Origin: Parabacteroides johnsonii DSM 18315
GTDB lineage: Bacteria > Bacteroidota > Bacteroidia > Bacteroidales > Tannerellaceae
Direction: 5' to 3'
Length of the DNA stretch: 64,000 nt
Assembly (NCBI RefSeq): GCF_025151045.1
Contig: NZ_CP102285.1
Coordinates: forward strand, 620,001-684,000
Position 1 is the stretch's first letter, and each line of letters begins with the position of its first letter. The notes below the pieces were generated by a model. The model was given only the letters and a program-made list of their open reading frames with translations. It was not told the DNA's origin and ran no database searches. Both the position numbers and the translations under genes were made by a program. Shown here in pieces: positions 42,110 to 54,280 of the stretch.

Positions 42110-43468
42110 TTAAAGGTCTTTCAACAAAATGTTATCATTCGCCTTAATCATGTCCTCTCGGGTTTTCAGCAAAGCTTTCCATTCTTTGCTGAACAATTTG
42201 GACGTGTCAATTTTGAAATTTTCCGAACCGTATTCGTCCATTCGTGTCAGCAGATAACTGACCGTGATCTTGTTTACGTCGATGGCCGGTTGGTAGTGGA
42301 CGACGCGTTCGTCATCTCCGTAATTGACTTCGATAATGATGTGCAATTCGGTCAGTTGATAGAGTATCTGTGTCGTGATGCGGATCGGTATGCGGTAAGC
42401 GTCCGACAGTTCATCCGCCGTATAAGGCTTTTCTCCTTTCACGAACCGTTTTACGATCAGCGAGGCGATCAGCAGCGTGAGGAAATCTTTATATCGCCGG
42501 CTGATATTCTTGCTGTCCCGTTCGAAACTGAATTTCTTCACGTTTTGGGAGGCATACGAGATTTCCGCCCCGAACAGGCAGATCAGCCATGACAATTGCA
42601 GCCATAGCAACAACAAGGGTAAAGCGGCAAAACTACCGTAGATCGCATTGTATTTGCTCACCCAAATCTGTCCGCTGATGTAGATAAACTGGAAAAACTG
42701 GAATGCGATGCCCGACAGGATTCCGGCCACGAGGCCGTTTACGAACCGGACTTTCGTATTAGGTAATGAAATATAAAGCCCCGTGAATGCCAGGATTGTA
42801 ATGATATAAGGTGTTATGTTCAGTATAAGTTCGACTAACGGTGTAAAAAAGAAATATTGGCTGAAAAACGAGTTTTGCAAGGTAGACAGGAAGATAGATA
42901 AACCGCTGGAGGCTGTCATCAACACCGGGAGGATCAGGAACAATGCCAGATAGTCGGATATTTTCCGGTACCATGGACGTGATTTCTGTATCTGCCAAAT
43001 ATCATTGAATGTGTCTTCTATCGAAGAAATCAGATTGATAACCGTGTAAAACAGCAGGATCAGACCTACTCCGATGATTACACCGCCTTGTGCCTGTGCC
43101 AGATAGCTTTCCACGAATTCGAAAGCCTTGCTCAGTTCGGCCTCATGGCCGGGAAAATAATCAAACAGCTCCTGGCGTACCGTTCCCTGGAAACCGAACC
43201 CTTTGGCTATCCCTAACAATACGGCTAATAAAGGAACGATGGACAGCAATGTGCTGTAGGTGAGGGCTGATGCTTTTGTTTGTAGATTCTCGCTCTGGAA
43301 ACCCCTGACGGCAAGAATGATAGTCTTGATTATATTGATATAAAGTTCTTTCAGGCCGCTTACTTCATTTTCGGTGATCCGCCAAATGTCGTAAGTGACG
43401 AAACGGATCGTTCTTGTCAGTAAGGCGTTGATCCGTTCTCCAAGTGTCTTTTTATCGGTTGTTTTCAT
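42110..43468 (-). CDS. YihY/BrkB-family membrane protein
   Basis: 452 residues. Six membrane helices (about 65-340) follow the YihY/BrkB pattern: LQTKASALTYSTLLSIVPLLAVLLG, then LSSIEDTFNDIWQIQKSRPWYRKI, LPNTKVRFVNGLVAG and YGSFAALPLLLLWLQLSWLI with the conserved GAEISYA. The C-terminal 110 residues form a soluble domain that looks like a winged helix (YTADELSDAYRIPIRITTQI). Proposed older roles (ribonuclease BN, serum resistance) are not established. Same strand as the MATE gene and as the RNase P RNA upstream. Confidence 0.9.
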   Translation of the reverse strand: MKTTDKKTLGERINALLTRTIRFVTYDIWRITENEVSGLKELYINIIKTIILAVRGFQSENLQTKASALTYSTLLSIVPLLAVLLGIAKGFGFQGTVRQELFDYFPGHEAELSKAFEFVESYLAQAQGGVIIGVGLILLFYTVINLISSIEDTFNDIWQIQKSRPWYRKISDYLALFLILPVLMTASSGLSIFLSTLQNSFFSQYFFFTPLVELILNITPYIITILAFTGLYISLPNTKVRFVNGLVAGILSGIAFQFFQFIYISGQIWVSKYNAIYGSFAALPLLLLWLQLSWLICLFGAEISYASQNVKKFSFERDSKNISRRYKDFLTLLIASLIVKRFVKGEKPYTADELSDAYRIPIRITTQILYQLTELHIIIEVNYGDDERVVHYQPAIDVNKITVSYLLTRMDEYGSENFKIDTSKLFSKEWKALLKTREDMIKANDNILLKDL

Positions 43469-43471
43469 ATA

Positions 43472-43562
43472 TAATAATGTGCCAATAAATTAAATGTGCC
43501 AATATACCAATAGAAACCATTTAATTGGCATATTGTTGAATTGGTATACTGGCACATTATAA
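43472..43562. repeat. Palindromic word repeat, AATGTGCCAAT type
   Basis: ATAATGTGCCA (about 43474-43484) and AATATACCAAT (about 43501-43511) face ATTGGTATA and TGGCACATTAT (ending 43560). A long hairpin with nested words lies between rnpB and the BrkB gene. Confidence 0.8.
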
Positions 43563-43922
43563 AAAAGCAGTCTGCCTATAAGCCGGGTTCTGTACTCCCG
43601 CTTGTACGGGAGCGTCTGCCATTTATCTCGTCTTACTGTCACCAGTAAGCTTTAGCGGTCTACCCCCCGGCATCGGACGAGCAATCCTACATGCGCCGGT
43701 ATACATGACCTTACAACCCATAAGACGTACGGCATCCTATATTACTATAAGATCCGGTGAGCTCTTACCTCACCTTTTCACCCTTACCGGACAGATCCGG
43801 CGGTCGTTTTCTGTTACGCAACTCTACCCTCGCGGACAGCTTCCCGTTAAGAAGTATGGTGCTCTCTGTTGCCCGGACGTTCCTCCCGTCCCGAAGGACG
43901 AGCGACAGACCGGCAAACTGCA
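43562..43922 (-). ncRNA. rnpB: RNase P RNA (bacterial class A)
   Basis: On the minus strand the 5' part contains GAGGAACGTCCGGGC followed by AACAGAGAG (P4 and J-regions; 43891-43868 area) and the 3' part contains ACAGAACCCGGCTTATAGGC (43594-43573), the two universally conserved blocks that form helix P4. About 350 nt separate them, as expected. A -7 element TACCTTTG (minus strand, 43936-43929) fixes the 5' end near 43922, and a T-run after AGCAGACTGC ends it near 43562. It is the catalytic RNA that trims tRNA 5' leaders. Confidence 0.95.
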
Positions 43923-43928
43923 ATGGGA

Positions 43929-43936
43929 CAAAGGTA
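43929..43936 (-). promoter_or_regulatory. Promoter -7 element of rnpB
   Basis: CAAAGGTA on the plus strand, TACCTTTG on the minus strand, directly before the RNase P RNA. Confidence 0.6.
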
Positions 43937-44031
43937 ATTCTTTTAATTGACAATTGAAAATTGAAAAATAGGATAGTTACATCAAAAGAGTTCGATATGG
44001 TTCTCTTTTACTTTTCTGCCAGTCTAATTTG

Positions 44032-44115
44032 TTTTCGACAATGTCATGTATATTTTCGACGTTGTCGTGTATATTCTCGGCATTGTCGTATATGTTTTCG
44101 ACATTGTCGAAAATA
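44032..44115. repeat. Four 21-bp tandem repeats with palindromic cores
   Basis: Units start at 44032, 44053, 44074 and 44095. Their cores are CGACAATGTCA, CGACGTTGTCG, CGGCATTGTCG and CGACATTGTCG, each a near or exact palindrome; the last unit extends to TTCGACATTGTCGAA and beyond. Unit spacing is exactly 21 bp, two helical turns. Confidence 0.9.
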
Positions 44116-44220
44116 AATTACATAAGCATCTGATGGCAGTTTCATGGGAAACATTCTGCCGTTCTTGCTGTTATATTATTGAATGTATGACCATTTGTCA
44201 GACAGTCGATTGTTAAAAAG

Positions 44221-44241
44221 GTACTTTGCATTACACAGTAC
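44221..44241. repeat. GTACT...AGTAC inverted repeat
   Basis: GTACT at 44221-44225 and AGTAC at 44237-44241, 11 bp apart, with TTTGCATTACAC between. The form is that of a dimeric regulator site; TACTTTG within it also resembles a -7 element. Confidence 0.45.
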
Positions 44242-44324
44242 TGTTAATCGCAGTTAAGCCCTTGCGGAGCGCCGTTAAAAGTGATAAAAAAACAGTCTCA
44301 AATGGAATAATCGCACGATTTTTG

Positions 44325-44348
44325 ACTTTTCTTTGTCGAAAGAAAAGT
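44325..44348. repeat. 24-bp hairpin before degP
   Basis: ACTTTTCTTT (44325-44334) is the exact complement of AAAGAAAAGT (44339-44348) over a GTCG loop, 35 bp before the degP start. It could be an operator or an RNA hairpin in the leader. Confidence 0.6.
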
Positions 44349-44382
44349 GTTAAATTTAAATGTTTGATAAAATAATAAGAGT

Positions 44383-45954
44383 ATGAAAAAGATGTGGAAA
44401 AATGTGCTTGGTATAGTTCTCGTTGCTGCAATCAGTGCGGGGGCGGCTGTTGGGACGAGTGCTTACCTGATTAATAAGAATCAACCGGTATTTAGCGCTT
44501 CTGGCTCAGCAAATACCTTCAATCAGCCGATCCGGTTAGCCGGTTATAATACGGTTGCTGCAGAGAATACGGATTTTACTACGGCAGCAGAAAGTACGGT
44601 TCATGGCGTTGTGCATATTAAGGCCACGACAAATGCCAAACAATATGCCGACGGAGGCAATCAGCCGCAGTATGTTGATCCGTTCGAATATTTCTTCGGA
44701 TTCGGAGGACGTGGTGGTTTCCAGCGCCCGCAACCACAACCACGGGTAGGGGCTGGTTCCGGGGTGATCATTTCGACCGATGGATATATTATAACGAACA
44801 ATCATGTGATCGATGGAGCGGATGAACTGGAAGTGACATTGAATGACAACCGCAAGTTTGCAGCCAAATTGGTTGGAACCGATCCGACGACAGACATCGC
44901 TTTGCTTAAGGTTGATGCAAAAGATCTTCCTACCATTCCGTTCGGTGATTCTGAAAAACTGAAAGTCGGGGAATGGGTGTTGGCTGTCGGTAACCCGTTT
45001 AATCTGACTTCTACGGTTACAGCCGGTATTGTGAGTGCAAAAGGACGTGGCATCTCGATGGGAGGCGGAGACAAGAGCAAGATCGAGTCGTTTATCCAGA
45101 CCGATGCAGCCGTGAACCCCGGTAACAGTGGAGGTGCGCTGGTGAATACGAAAGGTGAGCTGGTCGGTATCAATACCGCTATTTATTCCGAGACAGGAAA
45201 CTTTGCCGGTTATTCGTTTGCAGTGCCTATCAGCATTGCTGGGAAAGTGGCAAACGACTTGAAGCAGTATGGTACGGTACAGCGTGCAATCTTGGGTGTC
45301 CAGATCATGAGTGTGGGTGATATTGCCGATATGCTGGGCTATCCGAACTTGCCGGCTAAACAGAAAGAAGAACTGAGTGCCTTGAAATCCAAGATAAAAG
45401 TATCTGAAGGTGCGTGTGTGGCTGATTTCGCAGACCGCAGTACTGCTAAGGAGGCCGGAATTGAAAAGGGTGACGTGATTGTAGCCGTAAATGGTGCAAA
45501 AGTGAAATCTGCGAATGCTCTGCAGGAACAGATTAGTAAATATCGTCCGGGTGACAAAGTGCAGGTGACTGTAGACCGTAATGGTAGCACCAAGACATTT
45601 AATGTGGAACTTCGTAATGCACAGGGCAGTACAGCCGTAGTGAAGGGAGCAGCCGACAGTGCTGAAGTTTTAGGAGCCGCTTTTAGCGCGTTGACAAACG
45701 AACAGAAACGTGAATTAGGTGTAAGCTATGGTATTGAAGTGACCGGTTTATTGAATGGTAAACTGAAAGATGCCGGTATCAAAAAAGGTTTCATCATCAT
45801 GGTTGTAAATGATCAGAAGATTTCATCTCCTGAACAACTTGAGAGAATAGTTGACAAGGTTTTGAAGGGTAATGAGGACGATCGTTACATCGTAGTGAAA
45901 GGTTTTTATCCGAATGGACGTACGAAAGTATATGCTATAGATCTGGCTGAATAA
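44383..45954 (+). CDS. degP: Do-family periplasmic serine protease (DegP/HtrA)
   Basis: 523 residues. An N-terminal membrane/signal helix (about 7-30) is followed by a trypsin-like domain with the triad H141 (ITNNHVIDGA), D171 (TTDIALLKV) and S249 (GNSGGAL), then PDZ1 (about 300-395, with AKEAGIEKGDVIVAVNG) and PDZ2 (about 430-520, IKKGFIIMVVNDQKI). It degrades misfolded envelope proteins. The long upstream region with tandem palindromes suggests stress-linked control. Confidence 0.96.
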   Translation: MKKMWKNVLGIVLVAAISAGAAVGTSAYLINKNQPVFSASGSANTFNQPIRLAGYNTVAAENTDFTTAAESTVHGVVHIKATTNAKQYADGGNQPQYVDPFEYFFGFGGRGGFQRPQPQPRVGAGSGVIISTDGYIITNNHVIDGADELEVTLNDNRKFAAKLVGTDPTTDIALLKVDAKDLPTIPFGDSEKLKVGEWVLAVGNPFNLTSTVTAGIVSAKGRGISMGGGDKSKIESFIQTDAAVNPGNSGGALVNTKGELVGINTAIYSETGNFAGYSFAVPISIAGKVANDLKQYGTVQRAILGVQIMSVGDIADMLGYPNLPAKQKEELSALKSKIKVSEGACVADFADRSTAKEAGIEKGDVIVAVNGAKVKSANALQEQISKYRPGDKVQVTVDRNGSTKTFNVELRNAQGSTAVVKGAADSAEVLGAAFSALTNEQKRELGVSYGIEVTGLLNGKLKDAGIKKGFIIMVVNDQKISSPEQLERIVDKVLKGNEDDRYIVVKGFYPNGRTKVYAIDLAE

Positions 45955-46006
45955 TAAAATAACGTTATATTCGTCTTATTTGGCGGGAAGATTGTTAAAG
46001 GTTTAT

Positions 46007-46039
46007 AATTGGCTGGGTGTAGGGTGCATCCAGCCAATT
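46007..46039. terminator. Stem-loop after degP
   Basis: AATTGGCTGG (46007-46016) pairs exactly with CCAGCCAATT (46030-46039). There is no T-run after it, so termination is uncertain. Confidence 0.45.
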
Positions 46040-46058
46040 CTGTCAATAAAAATAATAT

Positions 46059-46066
46059 TATCTTTG
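46059..46066 (+). promoter_or_regulatory. Promoter -7 element of rpoD
   Basis: TATCTTTG followed by CACC, 32 nt before the ATG at 46098. Confidence 0.6.
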
Positions 46067-46097
46067 CACCCTGATATTCTCAATATAAAAACATTGG

Positions 46098-46958
46098 ATG
46101 AGACAGTTAAAGATCACAAAGTCCATTACCAATCGCGAAAGCGCTTCTCTTGACAAGTATCTTCAGGAAATAGGCCGTGAAGATCTGATCACAGTAGAAG
46201 AAGAAGTAGAATTGGCACAGGCTATCAAAAGAGGCGACCGGAGAGCATTGGAAAAATTGACCAGAGCGAATCTGCGTTTTGTTGTATCTGTAGCTAAGCA
46301 ATATCAAAATCAGGGGTTAAGTTTACCGGACCTTATTAATGAAGGTAACCTGGGATTGATTAAGGCGGCTGAAAAATTCGACGAGACCAGAGGTTTTAAG
46401 TTTATTTCTTATGCTGTGTGGTGGATTCGTCAGTCTATTTTGCAGGCTTTGGCAGAACAGTCGAGAATTGTCCGTCTTCCGTTGAATCAGGTAGGTTCGT
46501 TGAATAAAATCAGTAAAGCCTTCTCTAAATTCGAACAGGAAAACGAACGTAGACCTTCTCCTGAAGAACTTGCAGATGAACTGGATATTCCGGTAGATAA
46601 AATTTCGGATACCTTAAAAGTATCGGGAAGACATATCTCGGTGGATGCTCCGTTTGTGGAAGGCGAAGACAACAGTCTTTTGGATGTGCTTGTTAACGAT
46701 GATGCTCCTATCGCTGACCGGTCGTTAATGAACGAGTCATTGGCAAAAGAAATTGATCGAGCCCTTGCTACATTAACCGAAAGAGAATGTGAGATAATCA
46801 AAATGTTTTTCGGTATAGGCTGTCAGGAAATGACATTGGAAGAGATTGGCGACAAATTTGGCCTCACAAGAGAGCGCGTCCGCCAGATCAAGGAAAAAGC
46901 AATTAGAAGACTAAGACAAGGTACGCGTAGCAAGCTCCTCAAATCGTATTTAGGTTAA
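46098..46958 (+). CDS. rpoD: Primary sigma factor RpoD/SigA (Bacteroidetes type)
   Basis: 286 residues. It is much shorter than E. coli RpoD because region 1.1 and the non-conserved insert are absent, as is normal in Bacteroidetes. Region 1.2 starts at about 18 ([22 protein letters not shown]), region 2 shows [39 protein letters not shown] and [15 protein letters not shown], region 3 follows, and region 4 (about 225-280) has [21 protein letters not shown] as the -35/-33-binding helix-turn-helix. It recognises the TTTG/TAnnTTTG promoters seen in this window. Confidence 0.97.
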   Translation: MRQLKITKSITNRESASLDKYLQEIGREDLITVEEEVELAQAIKRGDRRALEKLTRANLRFVVSVAKQYQNQGLSLPDLINEGNLGLIKAAEKFDETRGFKFISYAVWWIRQSILQALAEQSRIVRLPLNQVGSLNKISKAFSKFEQENERRPSPEELADELDIPVDKISDTLKVSGRHISVDAPFVEGEDNSLLDVLVNDDAPIADRSLMNESLAKEIDRALATLTERECEIIKMFFGIGCQEMTLEEIGDKFGLTRERVRQIKEKAIRRLRQGTRSKLLKSYLG

Positions 46959-46988
46959 CCTCTTTCGGAGGAAAACAAAAGGATTTAA

Positions 46989-47024
46989 AAGCCTCTTATC
47001 CGTTAGGATAGGGGGCTTTCCTCG
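46989..47024 (+). terminator. Terminator-like hairpin of rpoD
   Basis: AAGCCTCTTATCC pairs with GGATAGGGGGCTT over a GTTA loop (46989-47018), two G-U pairs; followed by only a short TTCCTC stretch. Confidence 0.6.
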
Positions 47025-47208
47025 TTATTATGGTTGATGGTCTTGGTTAAATCTTTCCTTGTACATTATAATACCCATATGAAATCCTTGTGTATAGCTT
47101 GAAAACGGGAGTGTGGTAGAGAATAAAAAAGTTTTGTATGTAACATTCAGTGGTTCAGAGATTAGAGTAAAGGTTTTACAAACGGGTTAAAAAATAGTTG
47201 CAAAAATG

Positions 47209-47240
47209 TTTGGTGAGTATGTTATAAAGCACTACTTTTG
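47209..47240 (+). promoter_or_regulatory. rRNA promoter P1
   Basis: -33 element TTTG (47209-47212) and -7 element TACTTTTG (47233-47240) with 20 bp between them: the full Bacteroidetes primary-sigma promoter. Confidence 0.8.
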
Positions 47241-47313
47241 CATCCGCATTCGAGAGAGAACGCAGGTGTTTAAATGATGAAACAAAAAACTTTTGAAAAA
47301 AGTTCCGATAAAA

Positions 47314-47346
47314 TTTGGAAGTTAAAAATAAAAGTTCTTATCTTTG
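47314..47346 (+). promoter_or_regulatory. rRNA promoter P2
   Basis: -33 element TTTG (47314-47317) and -7 element TATCTTTG (47339-47346) with 21 bp between them, 106 bp after P1. Confidence 0.8.
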
Positions 47347-47374
47347 CACTCACGTTCTCTAAGAGATAGCGATA

Positions 47375-47384
47375 AGTTCTTTGA
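47375..47384 (+). promoter_or_regulatory. boxA-like antitermination element in the rRNA leader
   Basis: AGTTCTTTGA resembles boxA (GCTCTTTAA-like) and lies in the leader before 16S. A similar GATCTTTGAC occurs before 23S at 49461-49470. Confidence 0.45.
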
Positions 47385-47492
47385 AAATATTACATATCAA
47401 CAAGTAGTACAAGAGACGTATAGAAATACGAAACATACCGTCAGTGACTACGATAAAGACGAGATTCTGAGCGAAGATATAAAACAATTTCA

Positions 47493-49024
<1,532 letters not shown>

Positions 49025-49179
49025 TGGAGCCAGAGTCTCATGAGAAAGTAGTAATTTCAATGAGGTATGTTATTCTCTGGTACTACGGTTGAATATGTAT
49101 AAAATATGATCTTAACCGGGCATGCCGGTATAGAGAAAGATGAGGCTGAGGTATTTATCTCAGGCGCACAACAGTTGAC

Positions 49180-49256
49180 AGTCCTATAGCTCAGTTGGTT
49201 AGAGCGCTACACTGATAATGTAGAGGTCGGCAGTTCAACTCTGCCTGGGACTACCA
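49180..49256 (+). tRNA. tRNA-Ile (anticodon GAT)
   Basis: 77 nt including CCA. The acceptor stem pairs AGTCCTA with TGGGACT; anticodon loop CTGATAA gives GAT; the T arm is GGCAGTTCAACTCTGCC. Standard spacer tRNA between 16S and 23S. Confidence 0.97.
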
Positions 49257-49333
49257 AACAGTTGACAGTTGAGAGTAAACAGTTGAAAGGTAAACAACTT
49301 TCCACTCTGCACTCTGCACTTTCAACTCTCTAC
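49257..49333. repeat. GTTGAAAG-type palindromic words in the rRNA spacer
   Basis: Between the two tRNAs, ACAGTTGACAGTTGAGAGT and ACAGTTGAAAGG face CTTTCCACTCT, two GCACTCT words and CACTTTCAACTCTC. Same word family as 2262-2363, here within a stable RNA operon. Confidence 0.75.
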
Positions 49334-49407
49334 GGGGGATTAGCTCAGCTGGCTAGAGCATCTGCCTTGCACGCAGAGGGTCAACGGTTCGAATCCGTTA
49401 TTCTCCA
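49334..49407 (+). tRNA. tRNA-Ala (anticodon TGC)
   Basis: 74 nt to the discriminator base. Acceptor stem GGGGGAT/ATTCTCC, D arm GCTC/GAGC, anticodon loop CTTGCAC giving TGC, T arm AACGG TTCGAAT CCGTT. The next bases are CAC, so a complete CCA end is not encoded, unlike the tRNA-Ile beside it. Confidence 0.96.
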
Positions 49408-49419
49408 CACAAGATGAGT

Positions 49420-49578
49420 GATTATTGATTTATTAATTATTAATTATTCATTAAACATAAGATCTTTGACGTATTGGACAACTTCAAAAAAGTAAAGTAA
49501 CAAAAAAAGTAAGAGCAAGCTAAAGATATATCAATCCGACACGCAAGATTAATTATTAATTGTTTAATTATTAATTTT
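49420..49578. repeat. AATTATTAATT words before 23S, with boxA-like element
   Basis: TTATTAATTATTAATTATTCATTAA (given here as repeated TTAATTATT words, about 49428-49455) is complementary to TTAATTATTAATTG/TTTAATTATTAATT words at about 49550-49577. The GATCTTTGAC element at 49461-49470 lies in the loop. Confidence 0.6.
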
Positions 49579-49593
49579 GAAAACTGTGTCAGT

Positions 49594-52475
<2,882 letters not shown>

Positions 52476-52587
52476 ATGGATAGGATTGATATATCGCTTA
52501 GGACGATCCGAAGTTGGGTCGTTAGCTCAGGAGTTATGTAGCTTAACTTGGGGTTGTCCGGTCAAAAATCTTAATATAAAAGTTATT

Positions 52588-52696
<109 letters not shown>

Positions 52697-52728
52697 TTTA
52701 GAAAGTAGAGTTAAAGAGCTCAAAAGAG

Positions 52729-52761
52729 AAAAGGAGTTAGTCGTAAGACTGGCTCCTTTTT
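52729..52761 (+). terminator. Terminator of the rRNA operon
   Basis: AAAAGGAGTTAGTC pairs with GACTGGCTCCTTTT over a GTAA loop, followed by T and CTGTTT. Confidence 0.85.
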
Positions 52762-53092
52762 CTGTTTCTGCCTTTTCGATTAAACTTCTGCCGGAAAAGA
52801 CTTCACGGGAAGAACGGATATCTTCATGTGGAAGATGTGTCGGATTGGTGGGGGGGAAGTGTTTTTTCGGAGGATTGTTAGTTGGGGAATACTTTGGAGG
52901 TATAATTGGGGATTTTTTAGGAAGAATGTGGAATAATTCTACATATATGGATTGTGATTTGGGTAACAAGCAATTTCATATTGGGTATATTGTATTAAGA
53001 ACAAGCTACATAATGTTTTTTAACGCTTGAGTTGAAACAATGGTACGATTATTTCATTTCTTAATTTAGAGATAGATATATAGCAAGTTTAA
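52762..53092. other. 331-bp region before the RND operon
   Basis: G/T-rich first half (a run of seven G near 52851) then AT-rich. No gene, RNA or clear consensus promoter seen. Confidence 0.45.
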
Positions 53093-54280
53093 ATGTCAAT
53101 TATAGATATTAAAATGGTAGGAGAAAGATTGGTTAAAGGGGCTGTGTTTTTAGCCTTGATGGTGTTAACAACAGGATGTCGACATAAGGATGAACCTTTG
53201 AGGCCTCTTGTGATTGTTGATAAACCGGCGAAGGAAGATGTACAGATTTTTGGTGAATATGTCGGACGCATCCGGGCAGCCCGGTTCGTGGAAATACATG
53301 CTCGTGTCGAAGGTTATCTGGAAAAGATGTTGTTTGTGGAAGGAAAGGAAGTAAAGCAGAACGAACCTCTTTTCATTATTAATTCGGCTCTTTATAAGGC
53401 AAAGGTGGAGAAAGCCAAGGCGCAACTGAAAAAGAACGAAGCACAAGCTGCAAAAGCCAAACGCGATGTAGAACGTTTGCAGCCCTTGTATGAGCAGCAT
53501 GCTGCCAGCCAATTGGATTTGGATAATGCATTAGCCTCGTTAGGAGACGCAGAGGCGGATATCGCCATGAGCAAGGCCGATCTGGACCAGGCACAACTTG
53601 AATTGAGTTATACGACTGTGACCTCTCCTTTGGCCGGATATATCAGCGAACGTTTTGTGGATGTCGGTGCTTTGGTTGGTCCCGGTGTAAACTCCAAATT
53701 GGCGGCCGTCGTAAAGAGTGACACTGTTTTAGTAGACTTCAAGATGACGGCATTGGACTATCTGCGTGCCGAACGTCGTAATATTAAATTTGGAGAACAA
53801 GACACGTCCCGTTCCTGGCAACCGACCGTGACAGTTACCTTAGCCGACGATTCAGAATACCCTGTTAAAGGGATAGTGGATTTCGCCGATCCGATTGTAG
53901 ATCCGCAGACCGGTACATTTGGTGTACGTGCTGAGCTTTCCAATCCGAATCAGAAACTTCTTCCGGGGCAGTTCACAAAGGTGAAACTCTTGCTGGATGT
54001 TCGTGAACATGCAATTGTTGTTCCCCGTAAAGCTATTTCCATAGAGAAAGGGGGAGCTTTCATTTATGTAGTCCGCCGGGATAATGTGGCAGAAAAACGT
54101 TTTGTGCAGACTGGCCCAGAGATCGGAAACAACATCGTTATAGAACGTGGATTGGGTGAAAACGAACAAGTTGTAATAGAAGGCTATCATAAGTTAGTCC
54201 CCGGTATGCTGGTACAGCCGATACAGGCGGGTGACGATAAAGCGATTGAAGCATTAAGGGCAGAGGAGGAAGGCGAATGA
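53093..54280 (+). CDS. RND efflux periplasmic adaptor (AcrA/MexA type lipoprotein)
   Basis: 395 residues from the ATG at 53093; the ATG at 53114 (MVGERLVKGAVFLALM) gives a tidier signal peptide and is equally possible. Lipobox LTTGC. Then a lipoyl half motif (ARVEGYLEKMLFVEGKEVKQ), an alpha-hairpin with heptads (about 110-180), the second lipoyl half (TTVTSPLAGYISERFVDVGA), a beta-barrel and a membrane-proximal domain. It joins the RND pump (next gene, 4-bp overlap) to the outer-membrane factor. Confidence 0.94.
   Translation: MSIIDIKMVGERLVKGAVFLALMVLTTGCRHKDEPLRPLVIVDKPAKEDVQIFGEYVGRIRAARFVEIHARVEGYLEKMLFVEGKEVKQNEPLFIINSALYKAKVEKAKAQLKKNEAQAAKAKRDVERLQPLYEQHAASQLDLDNALASLGDAEADIAMSKADLDQAQLELSYTTVTSPLAGYISERFVDVGALVGPGVNSKLAAVVKSDTVLVDFKMTALDYLRAERRNIKFGEQDTSRSWQPTVTVTLADDSEYPVKGIVDFADPIVDPQTGTFGVRAELSNPNQKLLPGQFTKVKLLLDVREHAIVVPRKAISIEKGGAFIYVVRRDNVAEKRFVQTGPEIGNNIVIERGLGENEQVVIEGYHKLVPGMLVQPIQAGDDKAIEALRAEEEGE

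Larger units (their letters stand above)
43937..44382. other. 446-bp region upstream of degP
   Basis: Contains an AATTGACAATTGAAAATTG word (43945-43970), four 21-bp tandem repeats (44032-44115), a GTACT...AGTAC inverted repeat (44221-44241) and a 10-bp-arm hairpin (44325-44348). A 56-residue open frame at 44046-44216 crosses the repeats and shows no protein features. Confidence 0.6.
46959..47492. other. Region between rpoD and 16S: terminator and rRNA leader
   Basis: Holds the rpoD terminator (46989-47024), two rRNA promoters (47209-47240 and 47314-47346) and a boxA-like element (47375-47384). The stretch 47025-47200 shows nothing else. Confidence 0.6.

Noticed and set aside
43705-43957. Open frames of 60-80 codons on both strands
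   Set aside because: They fall in the RNase P RNA gene.
44032-44115. Tandem repeats considered as a CRISPR array
   Set aside because: Units are directly adjacent with no spacers, and no cas genes are present.
44046-44216. 56-residue frame across the 21-bp repeats (begins MYIFDVVVYILGIVVYVFD)
   Set aside because: A 21-bp repeat keeps frame automatically, the hydrophobic pattern follows from the repeat, and no start signal or homology-like feature is seen.
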